DNA from: Mitsuaria sp. 7
GTDB lineage: Bacteria; Pseudomonadota; Gammaproteobacteria; Burkholderiales; Burkholderiaceae_C
Assembly (NCBI RefSeq): GCF_001653795.1
Contig: NZ_CP011514.1
Location: 5,142,727-5,206,726 of the forward strand
Direction of reading: 5' to 3'
Length of the DNA stretch: 64,000 nucleotides
Under the pieces are notes generated by a model. That model worked only from the letters and a program-made list of their open reading frames with translations. It was not told the origin of the DNA and made no database searches. Positions 30,043 through 39,209 of the stretch are shown one piece after another. The number at the start of each line of letters is the position of its first letter. Within the stretch, counting starts at the first letter, position 1. The position numbers and the translations under genes were made by a program.

Positions 30043-30828
30043 ATGTCTCCGGAGCTGGACGCCCTCGCCCGCCGTGCGGAACTGGCGGGTCTGAACGCGG
30101 CCTCCGCGCCACGTGAAGCGCAGGTGGAGGGGTGGCTGCTGCGACTGTCGCCAGGCAAGGCCAAACGCTCACGATGCGTGAACGCGCTGGCCGGCGGCAC
30201 CCTCCCCCTCGACGATCTGCTGCGCCGGTGCCGCGTGAGCTTCGAGCACGCAGGGCTGCCGTTGATCCTTCGACTCACCCCGTTCAGCCAGCCGGCAGGT
30301 CTGGACGACCAACTCGCCGCCAAGGGGTGGGTCCGCTTCGATCCCGCCGATGTGATGGTGCTGTCATCACTCGATGCCTTTGAAGCCGCGAGCGGATTGA
30401 CGCCCCTTTCGCCGGCCGAATACGCCGCACTGATCGGCGCACTGCGCGGCTCCAGCGCCGAGGAGATCGAAGGCCACGCGCGCCGCCTTGAGCAAGCCAG
30501 CGTTCCGCATCAGGCATTCAAGATGGAACGGGAGGGCGTGCTGCTCGCCTGCGGCCAGGTGGCCATCGATCCGGGTCCGGAAGGCAGTCCTACAGGGGGA
30601 ATGGCAGGGCTGTTCGACATCTTCACGCCTGAGGGCCAGCGCGGTCGTGGACATGGCTACCGGCTCTGCGCGGCCCTGTTGGCGGAAGCGCGCCGCCAGG
30701 GCGCTCTCAGTGCGTATCTGCAGGTCGGGGCCGACAACTCGGCTGCTCAGCGTCTGTACGTCCGTCTGGGCTTCGTGCAGGCCTATCGCTACCACTACCG
30801 CAGCGACGACCCACGCGCCTGGGCGTGA
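30043..30828 (+). CDS. GNAT-family N-acetyltransferase in the parA operon
   Basis: A 261-residue protein starting 3 bp after parA. The C-terminal half is a GNAT fold (about residues 160-255) with the acetyl-CoA loop segment PEGQRGRGHGYRLC and the final strand AQRLYVRLGFVQAYRYHYR. The N-terminal half (LEGWLLRLSPGKAKRSRCVN-like segment) resembles the degenerate GNAT N-domain of two-domain acetyltransferases. Substrate unknown. Its tight spacing suggests co-expression with parA. Confidence 0.85.
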   Translation: MSPELDALARRAELAGLNAASAPREAQVEGWLLRLSPGKAKRSRCVNALAGGTLPLDDLLRRCRVSFEHAGLPLILRLTPFSQPAGLDDQLAAKGWVRFDPADVMVLSSLDAFEAASGLTPLSPAEYAALIGALRGSSAEEIEGHARRLEQASVPHQAFKMEREGVLLACGQVAIDPGPEGSPTGGMAGLFDIFTPEGQRGRGHGYRLCAALLAEARRQGALSAYLQVGADNSAAQRLYVRLGFVQAYRYHYRSDDPRAWA

Positions 30829-30832
30829 GCGC

Positions 30833-31285
30833 CTAGTCGCGCGCCTGCCAGACCTTCAGCAGCGTATGGCGGGTGAAGCCCGGCACGAAGTCGTGCACGT
30901 GGCTGATGCAGGCGTAACCGAGGTGCTCGTACATCTCGGCAGTCTCGTCCAGCAGCGTCTCGATCAGCGCGTCGACGCAGCCGCGCTTCAATGCCATCGC
31001 TTCGAGCTGGCGCAGGCAGTCGCCGCCAATGCCCTGCCCCCGATGATCGGCATCGACCCACAGGTAATTGACGTAGAGGCGCTGGAACTCGGTTCGCCCG
31101 GAGGCGCCAGCGATCAACTCACCGCCGCCGTCGTACAACGCCACCGCGATATCTTCCGCATCGCTGCCCTGCGTCTGCTGGCGTCCGTAGCGGATCACGC
31201 CATCGCAGAGCGCATCGAGGTCGTGCTGGGGAACAGCGCCATCCCGGCGCCATTCCCTGCTGCCGTCCGACCTCGAGTCCGACAT
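30833..31285 (-). CDS. GNAT-family N-acetyltransferase coupled to argC
   Basis: A 150-residue single-domain GNAT with the acetyl-CoA site VDADHRGQGIGGDCLRQLE and terminal strand YEHLGYACISHVHDF. Its ATG shares one base with the argC stop (TGATG), so translation is coupled to argC. Substrate unknown. Confidence 0.85.
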   Translation of the reverse strand: MSDSRSDGSREWRRDGAVPQHDLDALCDGVIRYGRQQTQGSDAEDIAVALYDGGGELIAGASGRTEFQRLYVNYLWVDADHRGQGIGGDCLRQLEAMALKRGCVDALIETLLDETAEMYEHLGYACISHVHDFVPGFTRHTLLKVWQARD

Positions 31286-32250
31286 CAGATGCCGTTGACG
31301 TCCGGACCGGTCAGGCCCAGCGACTCGTCCAAGCCCAGATGCACGTTCATGCTCTGCACCGCGGCGCCGCTGGCGCCCTTGCCCAGGTTGTCCAGGCGGG
31401 CCATCACGAGGATCTGCTGTTCGCTGCCGAACACGAACAGGTCGACGTTGTTCGTGTCGTTGCAGGCCTGCACATCGAAGAAACCCACCGCCAGCGTGTC
31501 CGCATCGCGCAGTGGTTTCACGTGGATGAAGCGCTCGCCTTCATAGTGCGCGGCCAGGGCATCGCGAACCTGCTGCGGCGTAGTACCGGCGCGCAGTTGG
31601 CTCAGATGCAGCGGCACGGTGACCGCCAGGCCCTTGTAGAAGTTGGAGACGATGGGCATGAACACCGGCGCCGTCTTCAGGCCGGTGTGGGCCATCATTT
31701 CCGGCAGATGCTTGTGGGCCAGGCCCAGCGCGTAGGGACGCGGCGCGATCAGCTTCGGATTCCCGCCGGCCTCGTACTCCGCGATCATCGATTTGCCACC
31801 ACCGGAATAGCCGGTGATCGACGTCGCCGTGACCAGCGCGTCGGCCGGCAGCAAGCCGGCATCGACCAGCGGACGCACCGCCAGGATGAAGGCGCTGGCA
31901 TGGCAACCGGGATTGGCGATGCGCTTCGATTCACGGATCGCCGCGCGCTGATGCCTGGCCAGTTCCGGCAGTCCGAAAGCCCAGCCCGGCGCCGTGCGGT
32001 GCGCGGTGCTGGCGTCGATCAGGCAGGTCTTGGGGTTGGTCACCATGGCCGCGGCTTCCTTCGACGCGGCGTCCGGCAGGCACAGGAAGGCGACGTCGGC
32101 GGCATTCAGCAGACGCGCGCGCTCGGCGGCATCCTTGCGCTTGTCCGCGTCGATGCGCAGCACCTCGATGTCGGCGCGCTGCGCCAGATATTCATTGATG
32201 CGCAGGCCGGTCGTACCTTCCTGCCCGTCGACATACACCGCGTACTTCAT
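31285..32250 (-). CDS. argC: N-acetyl-gamma-glutamyl-phosphate reductase, type 2 (short) ArgC
   Basis: Third step of arginine biosynthesis: NADPH reduction of N-acetylglutamyl phosphate. At 321 residues it belongs to the short ArgC2 group. It starts [18 protein letters not shown] (dinucleotide-binding), has the catalytic cysteine in [10 protein letters not shown] and ends with the dimerisation region ([20 protein letters not shown]). It stands on the opposite strand between parA-GNAT and parB, interrupting the usual par order. Confidence 0.94.
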   Translation of the reverse strand: MKYAVYVDGQEGTTGLRINEYLAQRADIEVLRIDADKRKDAAERARLLNAADVAFLCLPDAASKEAAAMVTNPKTCLIDASTAHRTAPGWAFGLPELARHQRAAIRESKRIANPGCHASAFILAVRPLVDAGLLPADALVTATSITGYSGGGKSMIAEYEAGGNPKLIAPRPYALGLAHKHLPEMMAHTGLKTAPVFMPIVSNFYKGLAVTVPLHLSQLRAGTTPQQVRDALAAHYEGERFIHVKPLRDADTLAVGFFDVQACNDTNNVDLFVFGSEQQILVMARLDNLGKGASGAAVQSMNVHLGLDESLGLTGPDVNGI

Positions 32251-32328
32251 CGCCGCTCCTGCAAAATCCGTTGCCTCCGGGGCCCTTCCCCGACGGCGCC
32301 AAGAAAGCGCGAAGCATAAGGCCAACAG

Positions 32329-32928
32329 ATGTCACCACACGCCAGTCCGACGAATGACCTGGACGATCCCGCCGACCTTGCGATCACCCGTCCCGTCTAC
32401 CTGTTGCCGGGGTGGCTGAACTCCGACCCCGACCACTGGCAGAGCGAATGGCAACGCCTCCACGGCGACGCCCGGGTCGAGCAGAACGATTGGGAGTGGC
32501 CCCGCCGCGGTGACTGGATGGCCCGCCTCGACGAAGTACTGCAGCAAGACGCTCGCCTGCACGGCCAGCCGGCGCTGCTGGTCGCGCACAGCCTCGGCTG
32601 CCAGCTCGTGGCGGCCTGGGCCGAGCACTCGAACCATACCCACCTGGTGGCCGCCGCGCTGCTGGTCGCGCCTCCCGACACCGAACGCGAGGAGATGCCG
32701 CCGCAACTGCACAACTGGCGGCCGATCAGACGCCCGCGTCTGCCGTTCCCTGCCGTCGTCGTCGCGTCGAACGACGACCCCTTCTGCACGCCAGAACGTG
32801 CCGCAGGCATGGCGGCGGATTGGGGCGCCGAGTTCGTCCTGGCAGGCCCACGGGGGCACCTCAATTCGGAATCCGGGCTGGGCGCCTGGCCCGAAGGCCG
32901 CGCGATGCTGAAGCGTCTGGCGGGCTGA
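32329..32928 (+). CDS. RBBP9/YdeN-family small serine hydrolase
   Basis: A 199-residue alpha/beta hydrolase. The start of the fold is [19 protein letters not shown], the nucleophile elbow is VAHSLGCQL, the acid lies near VASNDDPFC and the His near [10 protein letters not shown]. The family's WQxxW and GHxNxxSG pattern is complete. Physiological substrates are unknown. It lies 70 bp upstream of parB and may be co-transcribed. A paralogue lies at 51658-52278. Confidence 0.88.
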   Translation: MSPHASPTNDLDDPADLAITRPVYLLPGWLNSDPDHWQSEWQRLHGDARVEQNDWEWPRRGDWMARLDEVLQQDARLHGQPALLVAHSLGCQLVAAWAEHSNHTHLVAAALLVAPPDTEREEMPPQLHNWRPIRRPRLPFPAVVVASNDDPFCTPERAAGMAADWGAEFVLAGPRGHLNSESGLGAWPEGRAMLKRLAG

Positions 32929-32998
32929 ACCGACCGAACAGGCGACACGCCACATCGGGCTGACGGCCCTCCCCCGGAATCGCGGAGAATCGCGCCCC

Positions 32999-33907
32999 AT
33001 GGCGACAAAGAAACCCAAGGGCCTGGGCATGGGCCTCGAGGCCCTGCTCGGACCCAAAGTGAGCGACGCACCGGCGGTGCGCGAAGGCGAACCCGGCGTG
33101 CTTCCCCTGGCGCAGATGCAGGCCGGCAAGTACCAGCCGCGCACCCGCATGGACGAAGGCTCGCTCTACGAGCTGGCGGAGAGCATCAAGGCGCAGGGGA
33201 TCATGCAACCGATCCTCGTGCGCCCGATCGCACCGAACGGCGCGGTCCGCTACGAGATCATCGCGGGCGAACGGCGCTTCCGCGCCGCGAAGCTGGCGGG
33301 CCTGGCCGAGGTGCCGGTGCTGGTCAAGCCGGTGCCCGACGAGGCCGCCGCAGCGATGGCGCTGATCGAGAACATCCAGCGCGAGGACCTCAACGCGCTG
33401 GAAGAGGCGCAAGGCCTGAAGCGGCTGGTCGACGAATTCGGCCTGACGCATGACGAGGCGGCGAAGGCCGTGGGCCGCTCGCGCAGCGCGGCGTCCAACC
33501 TGCTGCGTCTGCTGAACCTGGCCGAGCCGGTCCAGAACATGCTGATGGCCGGCGACATCGACATGGGCCACGCGCGCGCGCTGCTGGCGCTGGACGGCGC
33601 CCACCAGATCACCAGCGCCACCGAGATAGCCGCGAAGAAGCTCAGCGTGCGCGAGGCCGAGAAGCTCGTCCAGCGCCAGCAGGGTGGTGGCCGCCAGGCC
33701 CCGCTGTTGCGCGTGAAGGCGAACAAGAGCCGGGACGTGCTGAGACTCGAGGAAGAACTCTCCGACCTGCTGACGGCGCAGGTGGAGATCCGCGTCAAGA
33801 AGAAGACCAAACGCGGCGAGCAAGGCGAGGTCGCGATCAGCTTCGGATCGCTCGACGAATTGAACGGCTTGCTGCAAAAGCTGCGTCCGGCGGGCGCGGA
33901 GGAATAA
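32999..33907 (+). CDS. parB: chromosome-partitioning protein ParB (Spo0J), CTP-binding
   Basis: A 302-residue protein. It has an N-terminal ParA-interaction segment (KKPKGLGMGLEALLG), the ParB/Srx CTPase domain with YQPRTRMDEGSLYELAESI and GERRFRAAKLAGL, the helix-turn-helix (THDEAAKAVGRSRSAASNLL), and a C-terminal dimerisation domain. It should load on the parS sites in mnmG and rsmG and slide as a CTP clamp. It is separated from parA by four genes, two of them on the other strand. Confidence 0.96.
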   Translation: MATKKPKGLGMGLEALLGPKVSDAPAVREGEPGVLPLAQMQAGKYQPRTRMDEGSLYELAESIKAQGIMQPILVRPIAPNGAVRYEIIAGERRFRAAKLAGLAEVPVLVKPVPDEAAAAMALIENIQREDLNALEEAQGLKRLVDEFGLTHDEAAKAVGRSRSAASNLLRLLNLAEPVQNMLMAGDIDMGHARALLALDGAHQITSATEIAAKKLSVREAEKLVQRQQGGGRQAPLLRVKANKSRDVLRLEEELSDLLTAQVEIRVKKKTKRGEQGEVAISFGSLDELNGLLQKLRPAGAEE

Positions 33908-33923
33908 GGCCCTCACGGGCCTT
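33906..33923 (+). terminator. possible weak terminator after parB
   Basis: AAGGCCC-TCAC-GGGCCTT hairpin overlapping the parB stop codon, without a clear T-run. It opens a 424 bp gene-free stretch (33908-34331). Apart from the 34064-34113 hairpin, I see nothing defined in that stretch. Confidence 0.4.
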
Positions 33924-34063
33924 CATCAGGTCCGTCGACCGGCTCAATCCACAAGGATGGCACGCGGGATGCGTGCTGTCTTCTTCGTACTTCCCACAGG
34001 TGCCCCGTGTCGGGGGATCGTCAACTTTCGCGCTTCACAGGCGTTGGACATGGGAGTACAACG

Positions 34064-34113
34064 GGGTCATGTCTTGCTATCGCGCATCGCTTCCGATGGG
34101 CGTAGCATGACCC
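34064..34113. repeat. long imperfect hairpin in the parB-prkA intergenic region
   Basis: GGGTCATG at 34064-34071 pairs with CATGACCC at 34106-34113. Inside it, GCTA/TAGC and a GCATCG-CTTC-CGATG mini-hairpin extend the fold, giving about 50 nt of structure. There is no T-run. It could be a leader structure, a small RNA element or a REP-like sequence. Confidence 0.4.
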
Positions 34114-34331
34114 AATAAAGCCGCACCGCGCTCGAGGTTGTCGAAGGCGACTTCACACAGGGCGGCGGACTTTGGACCAGCATGGGCTGGCCGTTTGCTG
34201 ATTGCTTGCTGAGCTCGGAAAGCTCTGATGACGCCTTGAGTCATGGACGTCGCCAGAACTTCCTGGACGATGCGAGGTCCGTTGTCGCACGGACGCGCGT
34301 CGCCTCCCAATGAACCACACTGGAGGTCAGC

Positions 34332-36254
34332 ATGGATGTGATCAGCCATTTCGCGGCACGCTACGAACGCGGCAAGGTCGAGGAACTCACGCTGGAGGAG
34401 TACCTCGACGAGTGCAAGCGCAATCCCCTCGCCTACGCCACCGCGCCCGAGCGCATGCTCAAGGCGATCGGCGAGCCGCAGATGCTGGACACGCGCAATG
34501 ACTCGCGCCTGTCGCGGATCTTCCAGAACAAGGTCATCAAGATCTATCCCGCCTTCGCCGAGTTCTACGGCATGGAGGATGCGATCGAGCAGGTCGTCAG
34601 CTACTTCCGCCACGCGGCGCAAGGGCTGGAAGAGAAGAAGCAGATCCTGTATCTGCTGGGCCCCGTCGGCGGCGGCAAGAGCTCGATCGCCGAGCGCCTC
34701 AAGCAGTTGATGGAGCACGTGCCGTTCTACGCGCTGAAGGACAGCCCGGTGAACGAAAGCCCGCTCGGGCTCTTCGATGTCGTCGAGGACGGCCCGCTGC
34801 TGGAACGCGAATACGGCATCCCGCGCCGCTACCTCAACCGCATCCTGAGCCCGTGGGCGGTGAAGCGGCTCGACGAATTCGGCGGTGACATCCGCAAGTT
34901 CAAGGTCGTCAAGCGGCTGCCGAGCGTGCTCAAGCAGATCGGCGTCGCCAAGACCGAGCCGGGCGACGAGAACAACCAGGACATCAGCTCGCTGGTCGGC
35001 AAGGTCGACATCCGCAAGCTCGAGACCTACGCCCAGGATGATCCCGACGCCTACAGCTATTCCGGCGGCCTGTGCCTGTCCAACCAGGGCCTGCTGGAAT
35101 TCGTCGAGATGTTCAAGGCGCCGATCAAGGTGCTGCACCCATTGCTCACCGCGACGCAGGAAGGCAACTTCAAGGGCACCGAGGGCTTCGGCGCGATCCC
35201 CTTCGACGGCATCGTGCTCGCGCACAGCAACGAGAGCGAGTGGAAGACCTTCCGCAACAACAAGAACAACGAGGCCTTCCTCGACCGGATCTACATCGTC
35301 AAGGTGCCCTACTGCCTGCGCGTCAGCGAGGAAGTGAAGATCTACGAGAAGCTGATCCGCGGATCCTCGCTGGCCGACGCCAAGTGCGCGCCCGGCACGC
35401 TGAAGATGATGGCGCAGTTCGCCGTGCTGACGCGGCTGAAGGACCCGGAGAACTCCAGCGCCTTCAGCAAGATGCAGATCTACGACGGCGACAACCTGAA
35501 GGACACCGATCCGAAGGCCAAGTCCATCCAGGAGTACCGCGACTACGCCGGCGTCGACGAAGGCATGGCCGGCATCTCGACGCGGTTCGCCTACAAGATC
35601 CTGTCGAAGGTCTTCAACTTCGATTCGACCGAGGTGGCCGCCAATCCGGTCCATCTGATGTATGTGCTCGAACAGCAGATCGAGCGCGAGCAGTTCCCGC
35701 AGGAGTCTGAACAGAAGTTCGTCGGCTTCATCAAGGAGGTGCTGGCGCCGCGCTATGCCGAGTTCATCGGCAAGGAGATCCAGACCGCCTACCTGGAGAG
35801 CTACAGCGAATACGGCCAGAACATCTTCGATCGCTACGTGACCTACGCGGATTACTGGATCCAGGACCAGGAGTACCGCGACACCGACACCGGCGAGGTC
35901 TTCGACCGCGTGGCGCTGAACGCCGAGCTGGAGAAGATCGAGAAGCCCGCGGGCATCAGCAATCCGAAGGATTTCCGCAACGAGATCGTCAACTTCGTGC
36001 TGCGCGCGCGCGCCAACAACGCGGGCAAGAACCCGCTGTGGACCAGCTACGAGAAGCTGCGCACGGTGATCGAAAAGAAGATGTTCTCCAACACCGAGGA
36101 GCTGCTGCCGGTGATCAGCTTCAACGCCAAGGCCAGTGCCGACGAGGCGAAGAAGCATGAGAACTTCGTCCAGCGGATGGTCGACAAGGGCTACACGCCG
36201 AAGCAGGTCCGGTTGCTCTGCGAGTGGTATCTCCGCGTGAGGAAGTCGAGCTGA
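34332..36254 (+). CDS. prkA: PrkA-family serine protein kinase (YeaG)
   Basis: A 640-residue protein with GGAGG ahead of ATG. The N-terminal AAA+ domain has Walker A LLGPVGGGKSSIAERL near residue 115. The C-terminal half is the PrkA kinase-like region (from about residue 400), and the protein ends CEWYLRVRKSS. It is the first gene of the conserved prkA-yeaH-spoVR (yeaG-yeaH-ycgB) operon, induced by stress and nitrogen starvation in enterobacteria. Recent work on the family questions whether it acts mainly as a kinase or an AAA protease. Confidence 0.95.
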   Translation: MDVISHFAARYERGKVEELTLEEYLDECKRNPLAYATAPERMLKAIGEPQMLDTRNDSRLSRIFQNKVIKIYPAFAEFYGMEDAIEQVVSYFRHAAQGLEEKKQILYLLGPVGGGKSSIAERLKQLMEHVPFYALKDSPVNESPLGLFDVVEDGPLLEREYGIPRRYLNRILSPWAVKRLDEFGGDIRKFKVVKRLPSVLKQIGVAKTEPGDENNQDISSLVGKVDIRKLETYAQDDPDAYSYSGGLCLSNQGLLEFVEMFKAPIKVLHPLLTATQEGNFKGTEGFGAIPFDGIVLAHSNESEWKTFRNNKNNEAFLDRIYIVKVPYCLRVSEEVKIYEKLIRGSSLADAKCAPGTLKMMAQFAVLTRLKDPENSSAFSKMQIYDGDNLKDTDPKAKSIQEYRDYAGVDEGMAGISTRFAYKILSKVFNFDSTEVAANPVHLMYVLEQQIEREQFPQESEQKFVGFIKEVLAPRYAEFIGKEIQTAYLESYSEYGQNIFDRYVTYADYWIQDQEYRDTDTGEVFDRVALNAELEKIEKPAGISNPKDFRNEIVNFVLRARANNAGKNPLWTSYEKLRTVIEKKMFSNTEELLPVISFNAKASADEAKKHENFVQRMVDKGYTPKQVRLLCEWYLRVRKSS

Positions 36255-36284
36255 GGCTAACGAATGACACCGGAAAGGTCCCTC

Positions 36285-37574
36285 ATGACAGGCCTTCAAC
36301 AAATCATCGATAGGCGGCTGTCGGGCAAGAACAAGTCGATCGGGAATCGTGAGCGCTTCCTGCGCCGCTACAAGGACCAGATCCGCGACGCGGTGCGGCG
36401 CGCGGTGGACAAACGCGGCATCCGGGACATGGAGCGCGGCGAGGACGTCCAGATTCCCAAACGCGACCTGAGTGAGCCCGTCTTCAGCCACGGTGAGGGC
36501 GGAACCCGCGAAGTCGTGCGGCCCGGCAACACCGAGCACATCAAGGGGGACCGCATCGGCAAGCCGCAGGGCGGCCAAGGCGGGGGCGGCGGTTCGCAGG
36601 CGAGCGACTCCGGCGACGGTGAGGACGACTTCGTCTTCCACCTCAGCAAGGAGGAGTTCATGCAGGTCTTCTTCGAGGACCTGGCGCTTCCCAACCTCGC
36701 CCGCACGACGCTGGCCGAAACGCCCGAGTACAAGACGGTGCGGGCCGGCTACGTCACCGACGGAACGCCGACCAACCTCCACGTGGTGCGCTCCATGCGC
36801 GGCGCGCTGGGACGCCGGATCGCACTGGGCATGGAGAAGCGGCGCGAACTCCACGAACTCGAGACCCGTCTGCTGACCCTCGCGCAGGAAGAGGACAAGC
36901 GCCGCCCCGAGATCCAGGCGCTCGTGGCCGAGACGGAGGCGCGCATCGTGCTGCTGCGCCAGCGGCTGTCGAACATCCCCTTCCTCGATCCGATCGACCT
37001 GCGCTTCCGCAACCGCATCAAGGTGCCGCAGCCGACGACGCGGGCGGTGATGTTCTGCCTGATGGACGTTTCGGGCTCGATGGACGAAAGCCGCAAGGAC
37101 CTGGCCAAGCGCTTCTTCATCCTGCTGTACCTGTTCCTGACGCGGCACTACGAGAAGATCGAAGTCGTCTTCATCCGCCACCACACCCAGGCGCAGGAAG
37201 TCGACGAGCAGAACTTCTTCCACGCCACGGAGACGGGCGGCACGGTGGTGTCCTCGGCGCTGGTGATGATGGAAGAGATCATCCGTGCGCGTTATCCCGC
37301 CGGCGACTGGAACATCTACGGCGCGCAGGCCAGCGACGGCGACAACTGGCACCACGACAGCGGCCGCTGCCGCGAACTGCTGGCCGACAAGATCCTCCCG
37401 CTCTGCCGCTACTACGCCTACGTGCAGGTGGCGGAAGCCGAGCAGAACCTCTGGGAGGAATACGCCAAGCTGGAGGACGAGGTGCAGCACTTCGCGATGC
37501 GCAAGGCGGTCGAGGTGGCGCAGATCTATCCGGTCTTCCGCGACCTGTTCAAGAAGGAAGGGGCGACCGCGTGA
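36285..37574 (+). CDS. yeaH: YeaH/YhbH-family protein (DUF444) with von Willebrand A domain
   Basis: A 429-residue protein. ATG 36285 is preferred over 36264 because the family begins near IDRRLSGKNKSIGNRERFLRR. A Gly-rich linker (about residues 85-108) precedes the vWA domain, with MIDAS motif DVSGSMDES near residue 262. The partner role with PrkA and SpoVR is inferred from the invariant operon; no enzymatic activity is assigned. Confidence 0.93.
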   Translation: MTGLQQIIDRRLSGKNKSIGNRERFLRRYKDQIRDAVRRAVDKRGIRDMERGEDVQIPKRDLSEPVFSHGEGGTREVVRPGNTEHIKGDRIGKPQGGQGGGGGSQASDSGDGEDDFVFHLSKEEFMQVFFEDLALPNLARTTLAETPEYKTVRAGYVTDGTPTNLHVVRSMRGALGRRIALGMEKRRELHELETRLLTLAQEEDKRRPEIQALVAETEARIVLLRQRLSNIPFLDPIDLRFRNRIKVPQPTTRAVMFCLMDVSGSMDESRKDLAKRFFILLYLFLTRHYEKIEVVFIRHHTQAQEVDEQNFFHATETGGTVVSSALVMMEEIIRARYPAGDWNIYGAQASDGDNWHHDSGRCRELLADKILPLCRYYAYVQVAEAEQNLWEEYAKLEDEVQHFAMRKAVEVAQIYPVFRDLFKKEGATA

Positions 37575-39196
37575 CCGCGGCGCCGGAGGGCAACACCATG
37601 AGCAGCCTGGAGAATCGCCGCAATGTCAGCGTCGGTGTCGGTGTCAACGAATACGGCGGTCGCCGGGTTCGCGCGCCCCTGACGCAGATGCGGCCGCTGG
37701 AGAAGCGGCCCGAGCATCCGCTCCCGTCACCGAGCGACTGGACCTTCGAGCTCGTCGAGCAGTACCACGACGTGATCCGCCAGACGGCGGAGCGCTACGG
37801 CCTCGACACCTACCCCAACCAGCTCGAAGTCATCACCGCCGAGCAGATGATGGACGCCTACGCGTCCGTCGGCATGCCGGTGAACTACCGGCACTGGAGC
37901 TACGGCAAGGAGTTCATCTCCACCGAGCGCAACTACAAGCGCGGCCAGATGGGCCTGGCCTACGAGATCGTCATCAACTCCGACCCCTGCATCGCTTACC
38001 TCATGGAGGAGAACACGATGGCGATGCAGGCGCTGGTGATCGCGCACGCCTGCTACGGCCACAACAGCTTCTTCAAGAACAACTACCTGTTCCGGATGTG
38101 GACCGACGCGTCGTCGATCATCGACTACCTGGTCTACGCGAAGAACTACGTCGCCGATTGCGAGCAGCGTTACGGCCTGGACGCAGTCGAGTCGACGCTG
38201 GACTCATGCCACGCGCTGATGAACCACGGCGTCGACCGGTATCGCCGCCCCGCCAAGCTCTCGCTCGCGCAGGAACAGGCCATGCGCAAGGACCGCGAGT
38301 CCTATGCGCAGCTCCAGGTCAACGACATGTGGCGCACGCTGCCGCGGCGCCTGGAGGACGAAGCGAAGGAAGAAGAGAAGCGCCGCTTCCCCAGCGAGCC
38401 GCAGGAGAACCTGCTGTACTTCATCGAGAAGAACGCGCCGCTGCTGGAGCCCTGGCAGCGGGAGATCGTGCGCATCGTCCGCAAGATCGCGCAGTACTTC
38501 TATCCGCAGCGGCAGACGCAGGTCATGAACGAAGGCTGGGCGACCTTCTGGCATCACAAGCTGCTGAACACCATGTACGACGACGGCTACCTGTCGGACG
38601 GCATGATGATCGAGTGGCTGAAGTCGCACACCAACGTGGTCGCGCAGCCGGCGATGGCGCAGCTCAATCCGTATGCGCTGGGCTTCGCGATGTACACCGA
38701 CATCAAGCGCATCTGCGAGAAGCCGACCGACGAGGACCGCGAGTGGTTCCCCGCGATCGCCGGCAGCGACTGGCTGCCGACGCTGGATCACGCGATGCGC
38801 AACTTCAAGGACGAGAGCTTCATCGCGCAGTACCTGAGCCCGAAGATCATGCGCGACTTCCGGCTGTTCTCCATTCTCGACGACGAGCACCAGTCGGAGT
38901 ACGAGATCTCCGCGATCCACGATGAACAGGGCTACCAGTACGTGCGGCAAGCCTTGTCCCGGCAGTACGACCTGTCCACACGCGAACCCAACATCCAGGT
39001 ATGGAACGTCAACCTGCGCGGCGACCGCTCATTGACGCTGCGTCACCAGCAGCACCAGGACCGCCCGTTGCACGACGGCGCACAGGAGGTGCTGAAGCAC
39101 GTCGCCCGGCTGTGGGGCTTCGGCGTCCAGTTGGAAAGCGTCAACGCACGCGGCGACGTGTCACGCCGCTGGAGCGTGCCTGCACCTCAACACTGA
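37571..39196 (+). CDS. SpoVR/YcgB-family protein
   Basis: A 541-residue protein from GTG 37571, overlapping yeaH by four bases. An internal ATG at 37598 would give 532 residues, nearer to the family's 510. It has SpoVR-family motifs: DWTFELVEQYHDVIRQTAER, AHACYGHNSFFKNNYLF (a His-rich possible metal site) and QVMNEGWATFWHHKLLN. Function unresolved. Third gene of the prkA-yeaH-spoVR operon. Confidence 0.93.
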   Translation: MTAAPEGNTMSSLENRRNVSVGVGVNEYGGRRVRAPLTQMRPLEKRPEHPLPSPSDWTFELVEQYHDVIRQTAERYGLDTYPNQLEVITAEQMMDAYASVGMPVNYRHWSYGKEFISTERNYKRGQMGLAYEIVINSDPCIAYLMEENTMAMQALVIAHACYGHNSFFKNNYLFRMWTDASSIIDYLVYAKNYVADCEQRYGLDAVESTLDSCHALMNHGVDRYRRPAKLSLAQEQAMRKDRESYAQLQVNDMWRTLPRRLEDEAKEEEKRRFPSEPQENLLYFIEKNAPLLEPWQREIVRIVRKIAQYFYPQRQTQVMNEGWATFWHHKLLNTMYDDGYLSDGMMIEWLKSHTNVVAQPAMAQLNPYALGFAMYTDIKRICEKPTDEDREWFPAIAGSDWLPTLDHAMRNFKDESFIAQYLSPKIMRDFRLFSILDDEHQSEYEISAIHDEQGYQYVRQALSRQYDLSTREPNIQVWNVNLRGDRSLTLRHQQHQDRPLHDGAQEVLKHVARLWGFGVQLESVNARGDVSRRWSVPAPQH

Positions 39197-39209
39197 ATTC
39201 CCCGTCCCT

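Noticed and set aside
31514..31529. A parS-like sequence in argC (GGTTTCACGTGGATGA)
   Set aside because: Four mismatches to the consensus and loss of symmetry; probably chance similarity.
34180..34210. Possible sigma-54 promoter (TGGCCG...TTGCT) before prkA
   Set aside because: The spacing between the GG and GC elements is wrong for a -24/-12 promoter.
34077..37490. A 1,137-codon open frame on the reverse strand opposite prkA and yeaH
   Set aside because: It is antisense to two well-recognised genes, has low-complexity Leu/His/Arg/Val composition and no family motif; long antisense frames are expected at this GC content.
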